Positions 34,480-41,993 of a DNA stretch of 64,000 nucleotides are shown in pieces. The notes beneath the pieces were generated by a model. The model did not search any database, was not told where the DNA came from, and saw only the letters and a list, made by a program, of their open reading frames with translations. Source of the stretch: Phycisphaeraceae bacterium (lineage in GTDB: Bacteria; Planctomycetota; Phycisphaerae; Phycisphaerales; UBA1924); NCBI GenBank assembly GCA_007693965.1, contig RECQ01000053.1:62001-126000 (forward strand). Direction: 5' to 3'. How positions within the stretch are numbered: the first letter of the stretch is position 1; each line of letters opens with the position of its first letter. The position numbers and the translations under genes are program-made.

Positions 34480-34677
34480 ATGATTTCACTCACCCGGCTG
34501 AACGGTCAGCGATTCGTCCTCAACGCGGATCTCATCCGCACCGTCGAGCAGCGACCGGACACCACCATCACGCTGGTCAACGGCGATCACTTCATCGTGC
34601 AGGAGCCGGTGGAGGAGGTGGTCCATCGGGCCGTCGACTACGGCCGCAGCCTGCGGACGCTGCTCGAGCCCACCTGA
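34480..34677 (+). CDS. flbD: FlbD/SwrD family flagellar protein
   Basis: A 65-aa protein of the FlbD/SwrD family. The sequence begins MISLTRLNGQRFVLNADLIR and continues VEQRPDTTITLVNGDHFIVQE, which covers the whole family length. In Bacillus SwrD raises flagellar torque, and the family gene sits between flgE and motA/fliL as here. The Shine-Dalgarno GGAGG is 8 nt from the ATG but can be paired in a hairpin. A 117-bp gap with only a GGAGGA ribosome site separates it from motA. Confidence 0.85.
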   Translation: MISLTRLNGQRFVLNADLIRTVEQRPDTTITLVNGDHFIVQEPVEEVVHRAVDYGRSLRTLLEPT

Positions 34678-34794
34678 TCCGGGCAATCCAGATCAGTGCG
34701 CTGCTTCCGAGTCCGCTTCAAGTGGACCCTTCCGGACTCCGATCTGTACTGACGACCGCGCGTGCGATCGCGCGGATGGCGCGGAGGATGCGGC

Positions 34795-35586
34795 GTGGAT
34801 ATCGTCACAGTTATCGGCCTGGTCGTCGGTGTGGTCGTGCTCCTGGGGGCTATCCTCCTTGGCGGGTCCATCACCACATTCGTCGAGCCGGTGTCGATCA
34901 TCATCGTGCTTGGCGGAACTATCGCCGCGGTGTGCATCGGGTTCCCGCTTTCGAACCTGACCACCTTGCCCAAGGTCGTCGCGAAGACGTTTTTCGCCAA
35001 GTCGGTCGATGTCAACAAGCTCATCCGGCAGCTCGTCAGCTTCGCCGAGATCGCCCGCCGCGACGGAATTCTCTCCCTTGAGAATCACACGCCCGAGATG
35101 GAGGACCCCTTCATCGTTCAGGGCATCCAGATGGCGGTTGACGGCACCGACCCCGAACTCATCGAGCAGATCATGGAGCAGGATCTTGAGAACCTCATGA
35201 TCCGCCACGAGCGCGGCAAGGCGCTGCTCGAAGGTATGGGCAAGTATGCGCCCGCATTCGGCATGATCGGCACCCTCATCGGGCTGGTCGCCATGCTCGC
35301 GAACATGGAGGATCCGGCCAACATCGGCGCCGGCATGGCCATCGCGCTGCTGACCACCCTGTACGGCGCCATCGCGGCCAACCTGTTCTTTCTCCCCATG
35401 GCGGACAAGCTCGAACGCCGCAACGAAGATGAAATCCTCAGCAAGTCGATCATCATCAAGGGCGTGATGTCGATCCAGGCCGGCGACAACCCCCGCGTCG
35501 TCGAGCAGAAGCTCAGCACCTTCCTTCCGCTGAGCAAGCGCAGCAGCGGTGAAGAGGAAGAGGGAGGCGCCCGCAAGGCAGCGTGA
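34795..35586 (+). CDS. motA: flagellar stator protein MotA (PomA-like)
   Basis: A 263-aa stator protein. It starts MDIVTVIGLVVGVVVLLGAI and continues LLGGSITTFVEPVSIIIVLG, close to the start of the Na+-type PomA. Helices 3 and 4 are at ~150-170 (PAFGMIGTLIGLVAML) and ~182-202 (AIALLTTLYGAIAANLFFLP). The conserved threonines of the ion path (GTL and LLTTLYGA) are present, and the charged cytoplasmic loop lies between helices 2 and 3. The GTG at 34795 is set by GGAGGA six nt upstream. Paired with motB 33 nt downstream. Confidence 0.94.
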   Translation: MDIVTVIGLVVGVVVLLGAILLGGSITTFVEPVSIIIVLGGTIAAVCIGFPLSNLTTLPKVVAKTFFAKSVDVNKLIRQLVSFAEIARRDGILSLENHTPEMEDPFIVQGIQMAVDGTDPELIEQIMEQDLENLMIRHERGKALLEGMGKYAPAFGMIGTLIGLVAMLANMEDPANIGAGMAIALLTTLYGAIAANLFFLPMADKLERRNEDEILSKSIIIKGVMSIQAGDNPRVVEQKLSTFLPLSKRSSGEEEEGGARKAA

Positions 35587-35619
35587 GAGTCGCTCGCGTC
35601 GCCAGCGGATGAGTGATCC

Positions 35620-36381
35620 ATGGCCAAACGTCACAAAAAGCAGAAGGCCGGCCTGCCTGACTGGCTGCTGACCTACGGCGACATGATGACGCTGCTGCTG
35701 TGCTTCTTCATCCTGCTCGCCGCCTTCAGCGAGCTGCGCCGCGATCACGAATACCAGCGCGTCGTCACCGCGGTGAAGGAGGCCTTCGGCTACTCCGGCG
35801 GCGTCGGCGTGCTCCCTGTCGATGATCCGCCTCTCCGATCGCTCATCGAAAGTCTCGAGCACCTCACCAAGCAGACGCTCGACAAGACCCGCGTCAGCCA
35901 GAGTCAGGAAGAGGGCATGAGCGGGCGCACCACCACGGTCTCGCGCGTGCACGACGGACTGAAGTTCACCATCGGCGGCCACCTGACCTTCCAGCCCGAG
36001 TCGGCTGAGCTGATGGAGCCCGCCAGGCAGGAGCTGCTCAAGATCGCCAGACTGCTCCGGGGGCGGAACAACAAGATTGAAATCCGGGGCCACGCCGCCA
36101 CCAAGTCGCTCTCGACCGGCGCCCGCTATGACGATCTCCAGGACCTTTCCTATTACCGGGCCAAGGCGGTGGGGGAGTTCCTGGTCCGGGAAGGAGGGCT
36201 GAGTCGGCAGGTGGTTGTGCTGCAGGCCCGCTCGGACACCGAGCCGCTTACGCCCAGGGCGCACAGTCCGGAGACCCAGGCCGTGAACCGCCGGGTTGAG
36301 ATCATCCAGACCGAAGCGATGGTCGATGATTTTCATCCGGACCCCGATTACTCCAGCGAGGACGTCGCCCGGGGTCGTTGA
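35620..36381 (+). CDS. motB: flagellar stator protein MotB (PomB-like)
   Basis: A 253-aa stator protein. The transmembrane helix contains the essential aspartate D21 in YGDMMTLLLCFFILL, preceded by the PDWL motif. A plug/linker region follows (about 45-110), then the OmpA-like peptidoglycan-binding domain (about 120-235: LTFQPESAELMEPARQELLK, EIRGHAATKS, NRRVEIIQ). The Leu four residues after D21 and the LCFFILL pattern are those of Na+-type PomB rather than proton-type MotB. The C-terminal ~20 residues are acidic. A weak ribosome site precedes the ATG. Confidence 0.94.
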   Translation: MAKRHKKQKAGLPDWLLTYGDMMTLLLCFFILLAAFSELRRDHEYQRVVTAVKEAFGYSGGVGVLPVDDPPLRSLIESLEHLTKQTLDKTRVSQSQEEGMSGRTTTVSRVHDGLKFTIGGHLTFQPESAELMEPARQELLKIARLLRGRNNKIEIRGHAATKSLSTGARYDDLQDLSYYRAKAVGEFLVREGGLSRQVVVLQARSDTEPLTPRAHSPETQAVNRRVEIIQTEAMVDDFHPDPDYSSEDVARGR

Positions 36382-36405
36382 TCCAACGCATCGGAGACCA
36401 TCGGA

Positions 36406-36915
36406 ATGGCCGAAGAAGCCGCCCAGCCACAGAAGAAGAAGTCGAAGAAGACCGTCATTGTCGTCCTCGGTCTGCTGGTGGCCGAGGCGGTGGCGGTGGT
36501 CGCGGTCTTTTCCCTGTGGGTGAAGCCCGGCGAGGTTCGCGGCCAGGGAATCGTCAGCAGCCCCGATGATCACCTGAACCAGCTTCACGAAGTGCTGATT
36601 GTCAACGATCGATTCCCCAACCACCACACCGGACGCGTCTGGCTGTGGGACACCGAGATCCAGATCCAGGTACGCCAGAAGCACGCCGACTTCGTGCGTC
36701 GACTCCTCGAAGAGCGCAACGCCGAAATCAAGACCAGCGTGAGCCAGATCATCCGCACGGCCCATCACAACCACATGAAGGAGCCGAACCTGGAGACGCT
36801 CAACCGGCAGCTCCTCACGGCGCTGCGGGGCATCTTCGGGGAGGATGCATCCGGCGATCAACGGGTGGTCAGCGTGCTGATTCCCAAGTGCGTGGGTTTC
36901 CCCGCCGACTTCTGA
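36406..36915 (+). CDS. fliL: flagellar basal body-associated protein FliL
   Basis: A 169-aa membrane protein: a lysine-rich cytoplasmic N-terminus (1-16), a transmembrane helix (~17-39) and a periplasmic domain of FliL type (ending LRGIFGEDASGDQRVVSVLI, with the IQVRQKHADFVRRLLEERNA region before it). FliL rings the stator and helps torque and stator assembly. Placed after motB; in Bacillus fliM would come next, but here 214 nt without a coding frame precede fliN. CGGA-rich sequence precedes the ATG. Confidence 0.8.
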   Translation: MAEEAAQPQKKKSKKTVIVVLGLLVAEAVAVVAVFSLWVKPGEVRGQGIVSSPDDHLNQLHEVLIVNDRFPNHHTGRVWLWDTEIQIQVRQKHADFVRRLLEERNAEIKTSVSQIIRTAHHNHMKEPNLETLNRQLLTALRGIFGEDASGDQRVVSVLIPKCVGFPADF

Positions 36916-37094
36916 TTCGCACTCCGCGCAATTCCTGCCGGCGCCGCCTGCGCCGTGCTGAAAAGGTGGCGACCCGTGATCGCCGACGCCGATAGCGATT
37001 CACCCGTGACCCGTCGACGCTTCACCCGGTCTCTCCGGACGACGAGCGATGGTGAACGGGCTCGAAAGCGCAGTATTTGCGCGAACGAGTGGTC

Positions 37095-37111
37095 GCCGAT
37101 CGGAGATCGGC
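37095..37111 (+). promoter_or_regulatory. 7-bp stem with GGA triloop upstream of fliN
   Basis: GCCGATC, loop GGA, GATCGGC. It ends 18 nt before the fliN ATG and upstream of the AAAGG ribosome site. GGA in a hairpin loop is the core of CsrA-binding sites. A structure of the same form occurs ahead of fliO. No CsrA gene is in the window. Confidence 0.4.
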
Positions 37112-37129
37112 AGGTATGAAAGGCTTCGG

Positions 37130-37858
37130 ATGGCCGACGAGAAAGACATCAAGCCCGGCGATGAGCAGGATCCCACGGATGAGGCGCCGGAGTCGCCTGC
37201 CGATCAGGAGGCTCCTGAGCCGTCGGCGGACGCAGCGGCCGCCGATACCGATACTGATGATGCTGAAGCCTCTGAGGCGACGGCGCCTGAAGAATCAGGA
37301 ACGCCGGATCCTGTGGCGGCGTCCGACGACTCTGGCGACTTCGACGATGATGAGTCCGCCGAGTCCGCCGAGCCCGCCAAGGCGCCGACCGCCGCAGAGG
37401 CGATGGCCGCCGAAGCGCTCCGCGCCGCTCGCGAGGCCATCTCCTCGCTCGGCGATGAGGATGCGAACGCGCCGGTCGAGTCGGGCGAGGCGGCTGAGGG
37501 TCAGTCGATGGGCGCCGCCCCTCCAGGGCCCGAAGGTGCGTCGAGCGCCCAGCCCGTCAACCTGCCCGATTTGATGGCGGAACAGATCGCCGAGCTCTCC
37601 GAACAGGGCGAGGGGATCGACCTGCTCTCCGACGTCAACCTGCAGGTGAAGATTGAGCTCGGTCGCACGCGCATGTATGTCGAGGATGTGCTCCGCCTGC
37701 GCAATGGCGCGGTGGTCGAACTGGACAAACTGGCCGGCGACCCGGTCGATGTTTACGTCAATGACCGGCCCGTCGCCCGCGGCGAAGTGCTCATCCTGAA
37801 CGACAATTTCTGTGTGCGCATCAACGAAATTCTTTCGAGCAACCCCAAGGAATCCTGA
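37130..37858 (+). CDS. fliN: flagellar motor switch protein FliN with long acidic N-terminus
   Basis: A 242-aa protein. The C-terminal ~78 residues (about 164-240) are a FliN/SpoA domain ([53 protein letters not shown]). The N-terminal ~150 residues are very acidic and Ala/Pro/Ser rich, with a short alanine-rich helix at ~84-105, and are much longer than in ordinary FliN (total ~135). No FliM-like middle domain and no typical CheY-binding N-terminus are present. FliN helps form the switch ring and docks FliH. An in-frame ATG 81 nt upstream is possible but less likely, since AAAGG precedes 37130. Confidence 0.88.
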   Translation: MADEKDIKPGDEQDPTDEAPESPADQEAPEPSADAAAADTDTDDAEASEATAPEESGTPDPVAASDDSGDFDDDESAESAEPAKAPTAAEAMAAEALRAAREAISSLGDEDANAPVESGEAAEGQSMGAAPPGPEGASSAQPVNLPDLMAEQIAELSEQGEGIDLLSDVNLQVKIELGRTRMYVEDVLRLRNGAVVELDKLAGDPVDVYVNDRPVARGEVLILNDNFCVRINEILSSNPKES

Positions 37859-37906
37859 CACCATCACCGGGTTGCGCTTCGGCGTATCCCGTTCACAATG
37901 CAGCGA

Positions 37907-37923
37907 TGGCGGCGGAGCCGCCA
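37907..37923 (+). promoter_or_regulatory. 7-bp stem with GGA triloop upstream of fliO
   Basis: TGGCGGC, loop GGA, GCCGCCA. It ends 22 nt before the fliO ATG. Same stem length and same GGA loop as the structure ahead of fliN (37095-37111). Confidence 0.4.
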
Positions 37924-37945
37924 GGCCAACAGCCAGGATGGCGAT

Positions 37946-38875
37946 ATGGCGAAGACACTGACACACATCGCGCTGGGCGCGGCGCTCCTGCTTGTGGCCG
38001 CATCCGGCGCTGCGGCCCAGATCACGGCCAATTCATCGAGGCCCGTCGAGGCCGGGCCTTCAGATGAGCGCGCTGCGCCTGTCTTTGAGCCTTCGATTTA
38101 CGAGCCGGACCCGGCGCCGGCGCTCGAATCGGCGCTCCCGGCCGGGCCGCAGCCCGCCCCTCCTCAGCAGGAAGCATCTCGCACGTCGACGCCGCCGGGC
38201 GCATCAGTGGATGATCCACAGAGTGTCGCGGCGGCATCAACGCCTGCGCCGGCTGCGAGAGAGGCGCTCCCGCTCGGACCGCCGGCAGACACTGGCGCTG
38301 AATCACGCTCGAGCGCATCCGGCGGCGCTGATCTCGTGCGCATGGCGGCGGCGCTCATCACCGTGGTCGGGCTCATCCTCCTGCTGTGGCTCGCCTTCCG
38401 TCGATTCGGCGGCGTCAGCACGGGCCTGATCGGCCAGCTCGGCCCCGGTGGGCGGGCGCCCTCGGGACTCATGACGGTGCTCGGTCGCTACCCCGTGGGG
38501 CGCGGGCAGTCGCTGGTCATTCTCAAGCTCGATCGTCGCATCCTTCTGCTCAGCCAGACCGGCACGGGTTTCAGCACTCTGTGCGAAATCACCGATCCGG
38601 ACGAGGTCGCTTCGATCCTTGTGAAATCGCGCGATGAAGAGGGTGATTCGATGGCTTCGCGCTTCCGCTCCCTGCTGCAGAGCGCCGAGCGCGACGAATC
38701 CCTGGCGGGCTCTGACGCCGTCCGAGGCCCCACCACGCCGCGAACTGCGTGGATGAGCGAGGACGACGTGTACACCGATCCCGAACAGTACGACGAGGAG
38801 CCGGCGGACGACGCGGCGGGAGCGCTTGGTTCACTGCGGCAGCGGCTGGAGTCGCTGCGGGGGATGTCGGCATGA
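37946..38875 (+). CDS. fliO: flagellar biosynthesis protein FliO-like
   Basis: A 309-aa protein. A signal peptide (1 to ~24) precedes a ~105-residue proline/alanine-rich periplasmic linker; a transmembrane helix lies at ~132-152 (AALITVVGLILLLWLAF). The conserved FliO cytoplasmic domain follows (LMTVLGRYPVGRGQSLVILK, then LDRRILLLSQTGTGFSTLCE). FliO helps assemble FliP rings in the export gate. The C-terminal ~90 residues are polar and acidic. Much longer than enteric FliO, but long linkers are common in other phyla. It overlaps fliP (ATGA). Confidence 0.85.
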   Translation: MAKTLTHIALGAALLLVAASGAAAQITANSSRPVEAGPSDERAAPVFEPSIYEPDPAPALESALPAGPQPAPPQQEASRTSTPPGASVDDPQSVAAASTPAPAAREALPLGPPADTGAESRSSASGGADLVRMAAALITVVGLILLLWLAFRRFGGVSTGLIGQLGPGGRAPSGLMTVLGRYPVGRGQSLVILKLDRRILLLSQTGTGFSTLCEITDPDEVASILVKSRDEEGDSMASRFRSLLQSAERDESLAGSDAVRGPTTPRTAWMSEDDVYTDPEQYDEEPADDAAGALGSLRQRLESLRGMSA

Positions 38876-39786
38876 ACTGGCTCAGGTGGTTCGGCGCCTT
38901 CGCGGCGGCATTCTGCATGGCGTCAACAGGCGCCGGACAGTCGATGTATGGCCCGCCGACGAGCGCGCAGGGCCTGGTGGAGATCCAGACGCCGGTCAAT
39001 CAGTCCGCCGCGGCGGCCGAGGACTTTCTGAATCCGGCCTCAATGCTCAGCGACGCCGCGGAGGCGATCCCGGGTTTTGAGGGAGGGCTCGCCGGCGCGC
39101 TCAACATCATGGTGCTGCTCACCGTGCTGGCGCTGGCGCCGGCGATCCTGGTGATGACGACCTGTTTCGTGCGCATCATCGTGGTGCTGGGCCTGCTGAA
39201 GCAGGCGATGGGCACACAGCAGCTTCCGCCGTCTCAGGTGGTGCTGGGGCTGAGCCTGATCATGACGTTCATGGTCATGGCGCCGACCTTCGACCGGGTC
39301 CGCCAGGAGGCGCTGATCCCGTACCAGCAGGGCGAGATCAACAACCAGATCGAGATGTGGGAGCGGGCCAAGCAGCCCATGCGCGACTTCATGTTCGATC
39401 AGATCGAGGCGTCGGGAAACTGGTCGAGTGTCTACCTGATGCTCAACTACCAGGGGATCGACACTTCCGACCCCGGTGAACTGACTCGCTCCGACGTCGA
39501 CACCATGTCGCTCACCTGCGCCTTCATGCTCAGCGAGCTGAAGATCGCATTCCTGATGGGCTTCAAGATTTACCTGCCGTTCCTGATCATCGACATGGTG
39601 ATCGCGAGCATCCTGATCTCGATGAGCATGATGATGCTGCCCCCCGTGCTCATCAGCCTTCCGTTCAAGGTGCTGCTGTTCATCCTGGTGGACGGATGGA
39701 CGCTGATCGTGGGCAGCCTGCTGACTAGTTTCGCCCAGCCGGATTCGGCGGAGCGACTCTCCTCTATCGCGGCGGGCGGGGGCTGA
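38872..39786 (+). CDS. fliP: flagellar export gate protein FliP
   Basis: Core export-gate protein, 304 aa. A cleavable signal sequence (1 to ~22) is followed by ~45 polar residues, a first hydrophobic region (LNIMVLLTVLALAPAILVMT), then the FliP signature (RIIVVLGLLKQAMGTQQLPP), a periplasmic loop and the last helices (FKIYLPFLIIDMVIASILIS, LPFKVLLFILVDGWTLIVGS). FliP forms the pentamer pore with FliR and FliQ. The start overlaps fliO and follows a weak ribosome site, consistent with coupled translation. Confidence 0.95.
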   Translation: MNWLRWFGAFAAAFCMASTGAGQSMYGPPTSAQGLVEIQTPVNQSAAAAEDFLNPASMLSDAAEAIPGFEGGLAGALNIMVLLTVLALAPAILVMTTCFVRIIVVLGLLKQAMGTQQLPPSQVVLGLSLIMTFMVMAPTFDRVRQEALIPYQQGEINNQIEMWERAKQPMRDFMFDQIEASGNWSSVYLMLNYQGIDTSDPGELTRSDVDTMSLTCAFMLSELKIAFLMGFKIYLPFLIIDMVIASILISMSMMMLPPVLISLPFKVLLFILVDGWTLIVGSLLTSFAQPDSAERLSSIAAGGG

Positions 39787-39813
39787 CGCCGCATGCGCCG
39801 AAGGAGCGACCGA

Positions 39814-40068
39814 ATGCCGATCGACGACACCATGGTGGACATGCTGAGAACGACCCTGACGCTGATGCTCAAGATCGTGGCGCCGATTCTGGGGACCGGC
39901 ATCGTGATCGGTCTGTCCATCAGCATTTTCCAGTCCGTCACTTCGATCCAGGACCAGACGCTCACATTCGTGCCCAAGATCTTCGGCATGGTGACCGTGG
40001 TGGTGGTGCTGATGTCGTGGATCGCGGAGCGGATCAGCGATTTCGCCATCGAGATGTTCACTTTCTGA
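39814..40068 (+). CDS. fliQ: flagellar export gate protein FliQ
   Basis: Small two-helix gate protein, 84 aa. Seen: VDMLRTTLTLMLKIVAPILG for the first helix, then GLSISIFQSVTSIQDQTLTF, the FliQ signature, and a second helix ending in SWIAERISDFAIEMF. The start at 39814 is fixed by AAGGAG seven nt upstream; another in-frame ATG at 39793 is less well placed. The stop is two nt before an inverted repeat leading to fliR. Confidence 0.95.
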   Translation: MPIDDTMVDMLRTTLTLMLKIVAPILGTGIVIGLSISIFQSVTSIQDQTLTFVPKIFGMVTVVVVLMSWIAERISDFAIEMFTF

Positions 40069-40069
40069 T

Positions 40070-40084
40070 GACCGGTTCCCGGTC
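40070..40084 (+). other. hairpin between fliQ and fliR
   Basis: GACCGG, loop TTC, CCGGTC, ending 14 nt before the fliR GTG; its downstream side adjoins GGAG, the ribosome site of fliR. It may tune fliR translation. No T-run follows. Confidence 0.3.
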
Positions 40085-40098
40085 GGAGCGCTCACACA

Positions 40099-40878
40099 GT
40101 GCCGGTATACGACGTTCTGCTGCCGCACCTGCTCCCGATGGGAGTGGTTCTCTCCCGGTTGGCGGGGATCTTCATCTTCGCGCCGGTGGTGGGCGGCCTG
40201 AGCATTCCGGCGCGCGTCAAGGTGCTGCTCGCGTTCGGCATGACGCTGCTGGTCTACCCGACGGTGGATCACAGCGCGATCATGCCCATGGAGCTCGATC
40301 TGATCATGCTGGCGCCCATGCTCCTCGGTGAGATGCTGGTCGGCCTTTCGATCGGCCTGTTGGCTTCGATTCCGATACTCAGCGTGCAGATGGGCGGCAT
40401 GCTGATGGGCAAGCAGATGGGCCTGGCGCTGGCCAGCGTCTTCAACCCGGCCCTCGATCTCGAGACGGATGTGATCGGCCAGCTGCTTCTCTACATGGGG
40501 CTGATTTTCTTCATCATGCTCGGCGGGGTCGAGTTCATGTTTCTCGCTGTCGCGGAGAGTTTTGCGGCTGTTCCGCCCGGCGCCATGACGCTGGCGAGCA
40601 GTCCATTGGAGTTGCTGGTCGGGATGATCGAAGCCGGCTACGAACTCGCCTTTCGCGTGGCGGCGCCGGTGCTCTGCCTGCTGATGCTGGAGAAGCTGAC
40701 CAGCGGATTCATCATGAAGACAATCCCGCAGATCAACATCCTCAGTTTCGGATTCCCGATCAAGGTGATGCTCGGAATCGTCACGCTCATCGCATCGCTC
40801 ACGGTGATCGGAGAGGTGACGGAGGTCGGAGTCGAGGAAGGCATTCTCGTCGCGCTTGAATGGGCGCGAACGCTCTGA
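40099..40878 (+). CDS. fliR: flagellar export gate protein FliR
   Basis: Export-gate protein, 259 aa, typical length, with six hydrophobic segments. Family features: FAPVVGGLSIPARVKVLLAF near the N-terminus and LLLYMGLIFFIMLGGVEFMF in the middle, then the late VAAPVLCLLMLEKLTSGFIM. It joins FliP and FliQ in the gate and mates with FlhB. The start is GTG with GGAG about 10 nt upstream. Next gene flhB 30 nt downstream. Confidence 0.94.
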   Translation: MPVYDVLLPHLLPMGVVLSRLAGIFIFAPVVGGLSIPARVKVLLAFGMTLLVYPTVDHSAIMPMELDLIMLAPMLLGEMLVGLSIGLLASIPILSVQMGGMLMGKQMGLALASVFNPALDLETDVIGQLLLYMGLIFFIMLGGVEFMFLAVAESFAAVPPGAMTLASSPLELLVGMIEAGYELAFRVAAPVLCLLMLEKLTSGFIMKTIPQINILSFGFPIKVMLGIVTLIASLTVIGEVTEVGVEEGILVALEWARTL

Positions 40879-40888
40879 AAGGAGACAG

Positions 40889-40902
40889 GACGCCCCGGCG
40901 TC
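40889..40902 (+). other. hairpin between Shine-Dalgarno and ATG of flhB
   Basis: GACGC, loop CCCG, GCGTC (outer part of GACGCC/GGCGTC). The AAAGGAG ribosome site (about 40878-40884) is otherwise 24 nt from the flhB ATG, too far. Folding this hairpin would bring it to a usable distance. Confidence 0.35.
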
Positions 40903-40908
40903 TGACGA

Positions 40909-41976
40909 ATGGCGGAGGAACTGGGCGAAAAGACTGAGCAACCGACGCCGAAGCGGCTGAGCGAGGCCAGGCGCAAGGGCCAGATTGCGCGCAGCCAGAA
41001 CCTTACCGCCGCGGTGTTGCTCACCGGCTCCGTCGTGCTGATTGTCATTTTCGGACAGGCTCTCTTCGGCTCGGCGGCGATGATGATGATCCGCATCTTT
41101 GAGCCCGAGGCCCTCGGCGATGTGTCGGGCGGCAACCTCACCAGCGAGATCAACTTCGTCTTTCACGAGGCGGTGCGCCTGATGGCGCCGCTGCTGCTGC
41201 TGATGTTCTTCATCGCGATTGCAGAGCAGGTCATTCAGATCGGCTGGACCCCCTCGATGGAGAAGTTGAGGCCGAAACTCAGCAAGCTGAACCCGATCAG
41301 CGGAACCAAGAAACTCTTCTCCCGTAAGAGCGCGATGAAGGGACTGATCGACGTGCTCAAGCTCGCGCTGGTCGCGACCGTCGCATGGGTGATCATCTAC
41401 CTCGAGTACGACAAGATCATGATTCTGCCGATGCTCACGCTGCCCGGCGCCCTCATGGGGATGGTCGAGATCACCATCAAGGTCGCGATCTGGGCCCTGA
41501 TCGTGCTCTTCCTGATCGGACTCATCGATCGCAAGTACCAGAGCTGGCAGCACAATGAAGACCTGAAGATGACCAAGCAGGAGGTCAAGGACGAACGCCG
41601 CAGCAGCGAAGGCGACATGGAGACCCGCGCCAAGCGCCTCCGCATGGCCCGGGACATGGCCTTCCAGAAGATGCAGTCCGCCGTGCCGAACGCCGACGTC
41701 GTGGTGACCAACCCCACGCACTTCGCCGTCGCCCTTCGCTACAACGCCGAGACGATGAACGCCCCGCGCGTCGTCGCCAAGGGCGCCGATTACATGGCCA
41801 TGCAGCTCAGGCTCATCGCCACCTCGGCGGGCGTGCCGATCGTCGAGCGCAAGGAGCTGGCCAGGGCGCTCTTTTTCGGCGTCGATGTCGGCCAGGAGGT
41901 TCCCGCCGAGCAGTACGAGGCGGTCGCTGAAATTCTTGCATACGTCTACAGGCTTGAAGGGAGAATGGCGTCCTGA
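40909..41976 (+). CDS. flhB: flagellar export switch protein FlhB
   Basis: Substrate-specificity switch of the export apparatus, 355 aa. The start EKTEQPTPKRLSEARRKGQI is the classic FlhB beginning. Four transmembrane helices lie within ~30-215. The self-cleavage motif NPTH is at residues 268-271 (VVTNPTHFAVALRYN), followed by the C-terminal domain (APRVVAKGADYMAMQLRLIA). It works with FliK to change export from hook to filament substrates. Confidence 0.96.
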   Translation: MAEELGEKTEQPTPKRLSEARRKGQIARSQNLTAAVLLTGSVVLIVIFGQALFGSAAMMMIRIFEPEALGDVSGGNLTSEINFVFHEAVRLMAPLLLLMFFIAIAEQVIQIGWTPSMEKLRPKLSKLNPISGTKKLFSRKSAMKGLIDVLKLALVATVAWVIIYLEYDKIMILPMLTLPGALMGMVEITIKVAIWALIVLFLIGLIDRKYQSWQHNEDLKMTKQEVKDERRSSEGDMETRAKRLRMARDMAFQKMQSAVPNADVVVTNPTHFAVALRYNAETMNAPRVVAKGADYMAMQLRLIATSAGVPIVERKELARALFFGVDVGQEVPAEQYEAVAEILAYVYRLEGRMAS

Positions 41977-41993
41977 ACGGGGCGAGCCGGGCG

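Noticed and set aside
36988-36995. GCCGATAG ahead of fliN as a sigma-28 -10 box
   Set aside because: It matches GCCGATAA except for the last base, but no TAAA-type -35 box is found at a 15-16 nt distance.
36916-37129. Degenerate fliM pseudogene between fliL and fliN
   Set aside because: No frame in this stretch gives FliM-like sequence; the region is too short and without remnants.
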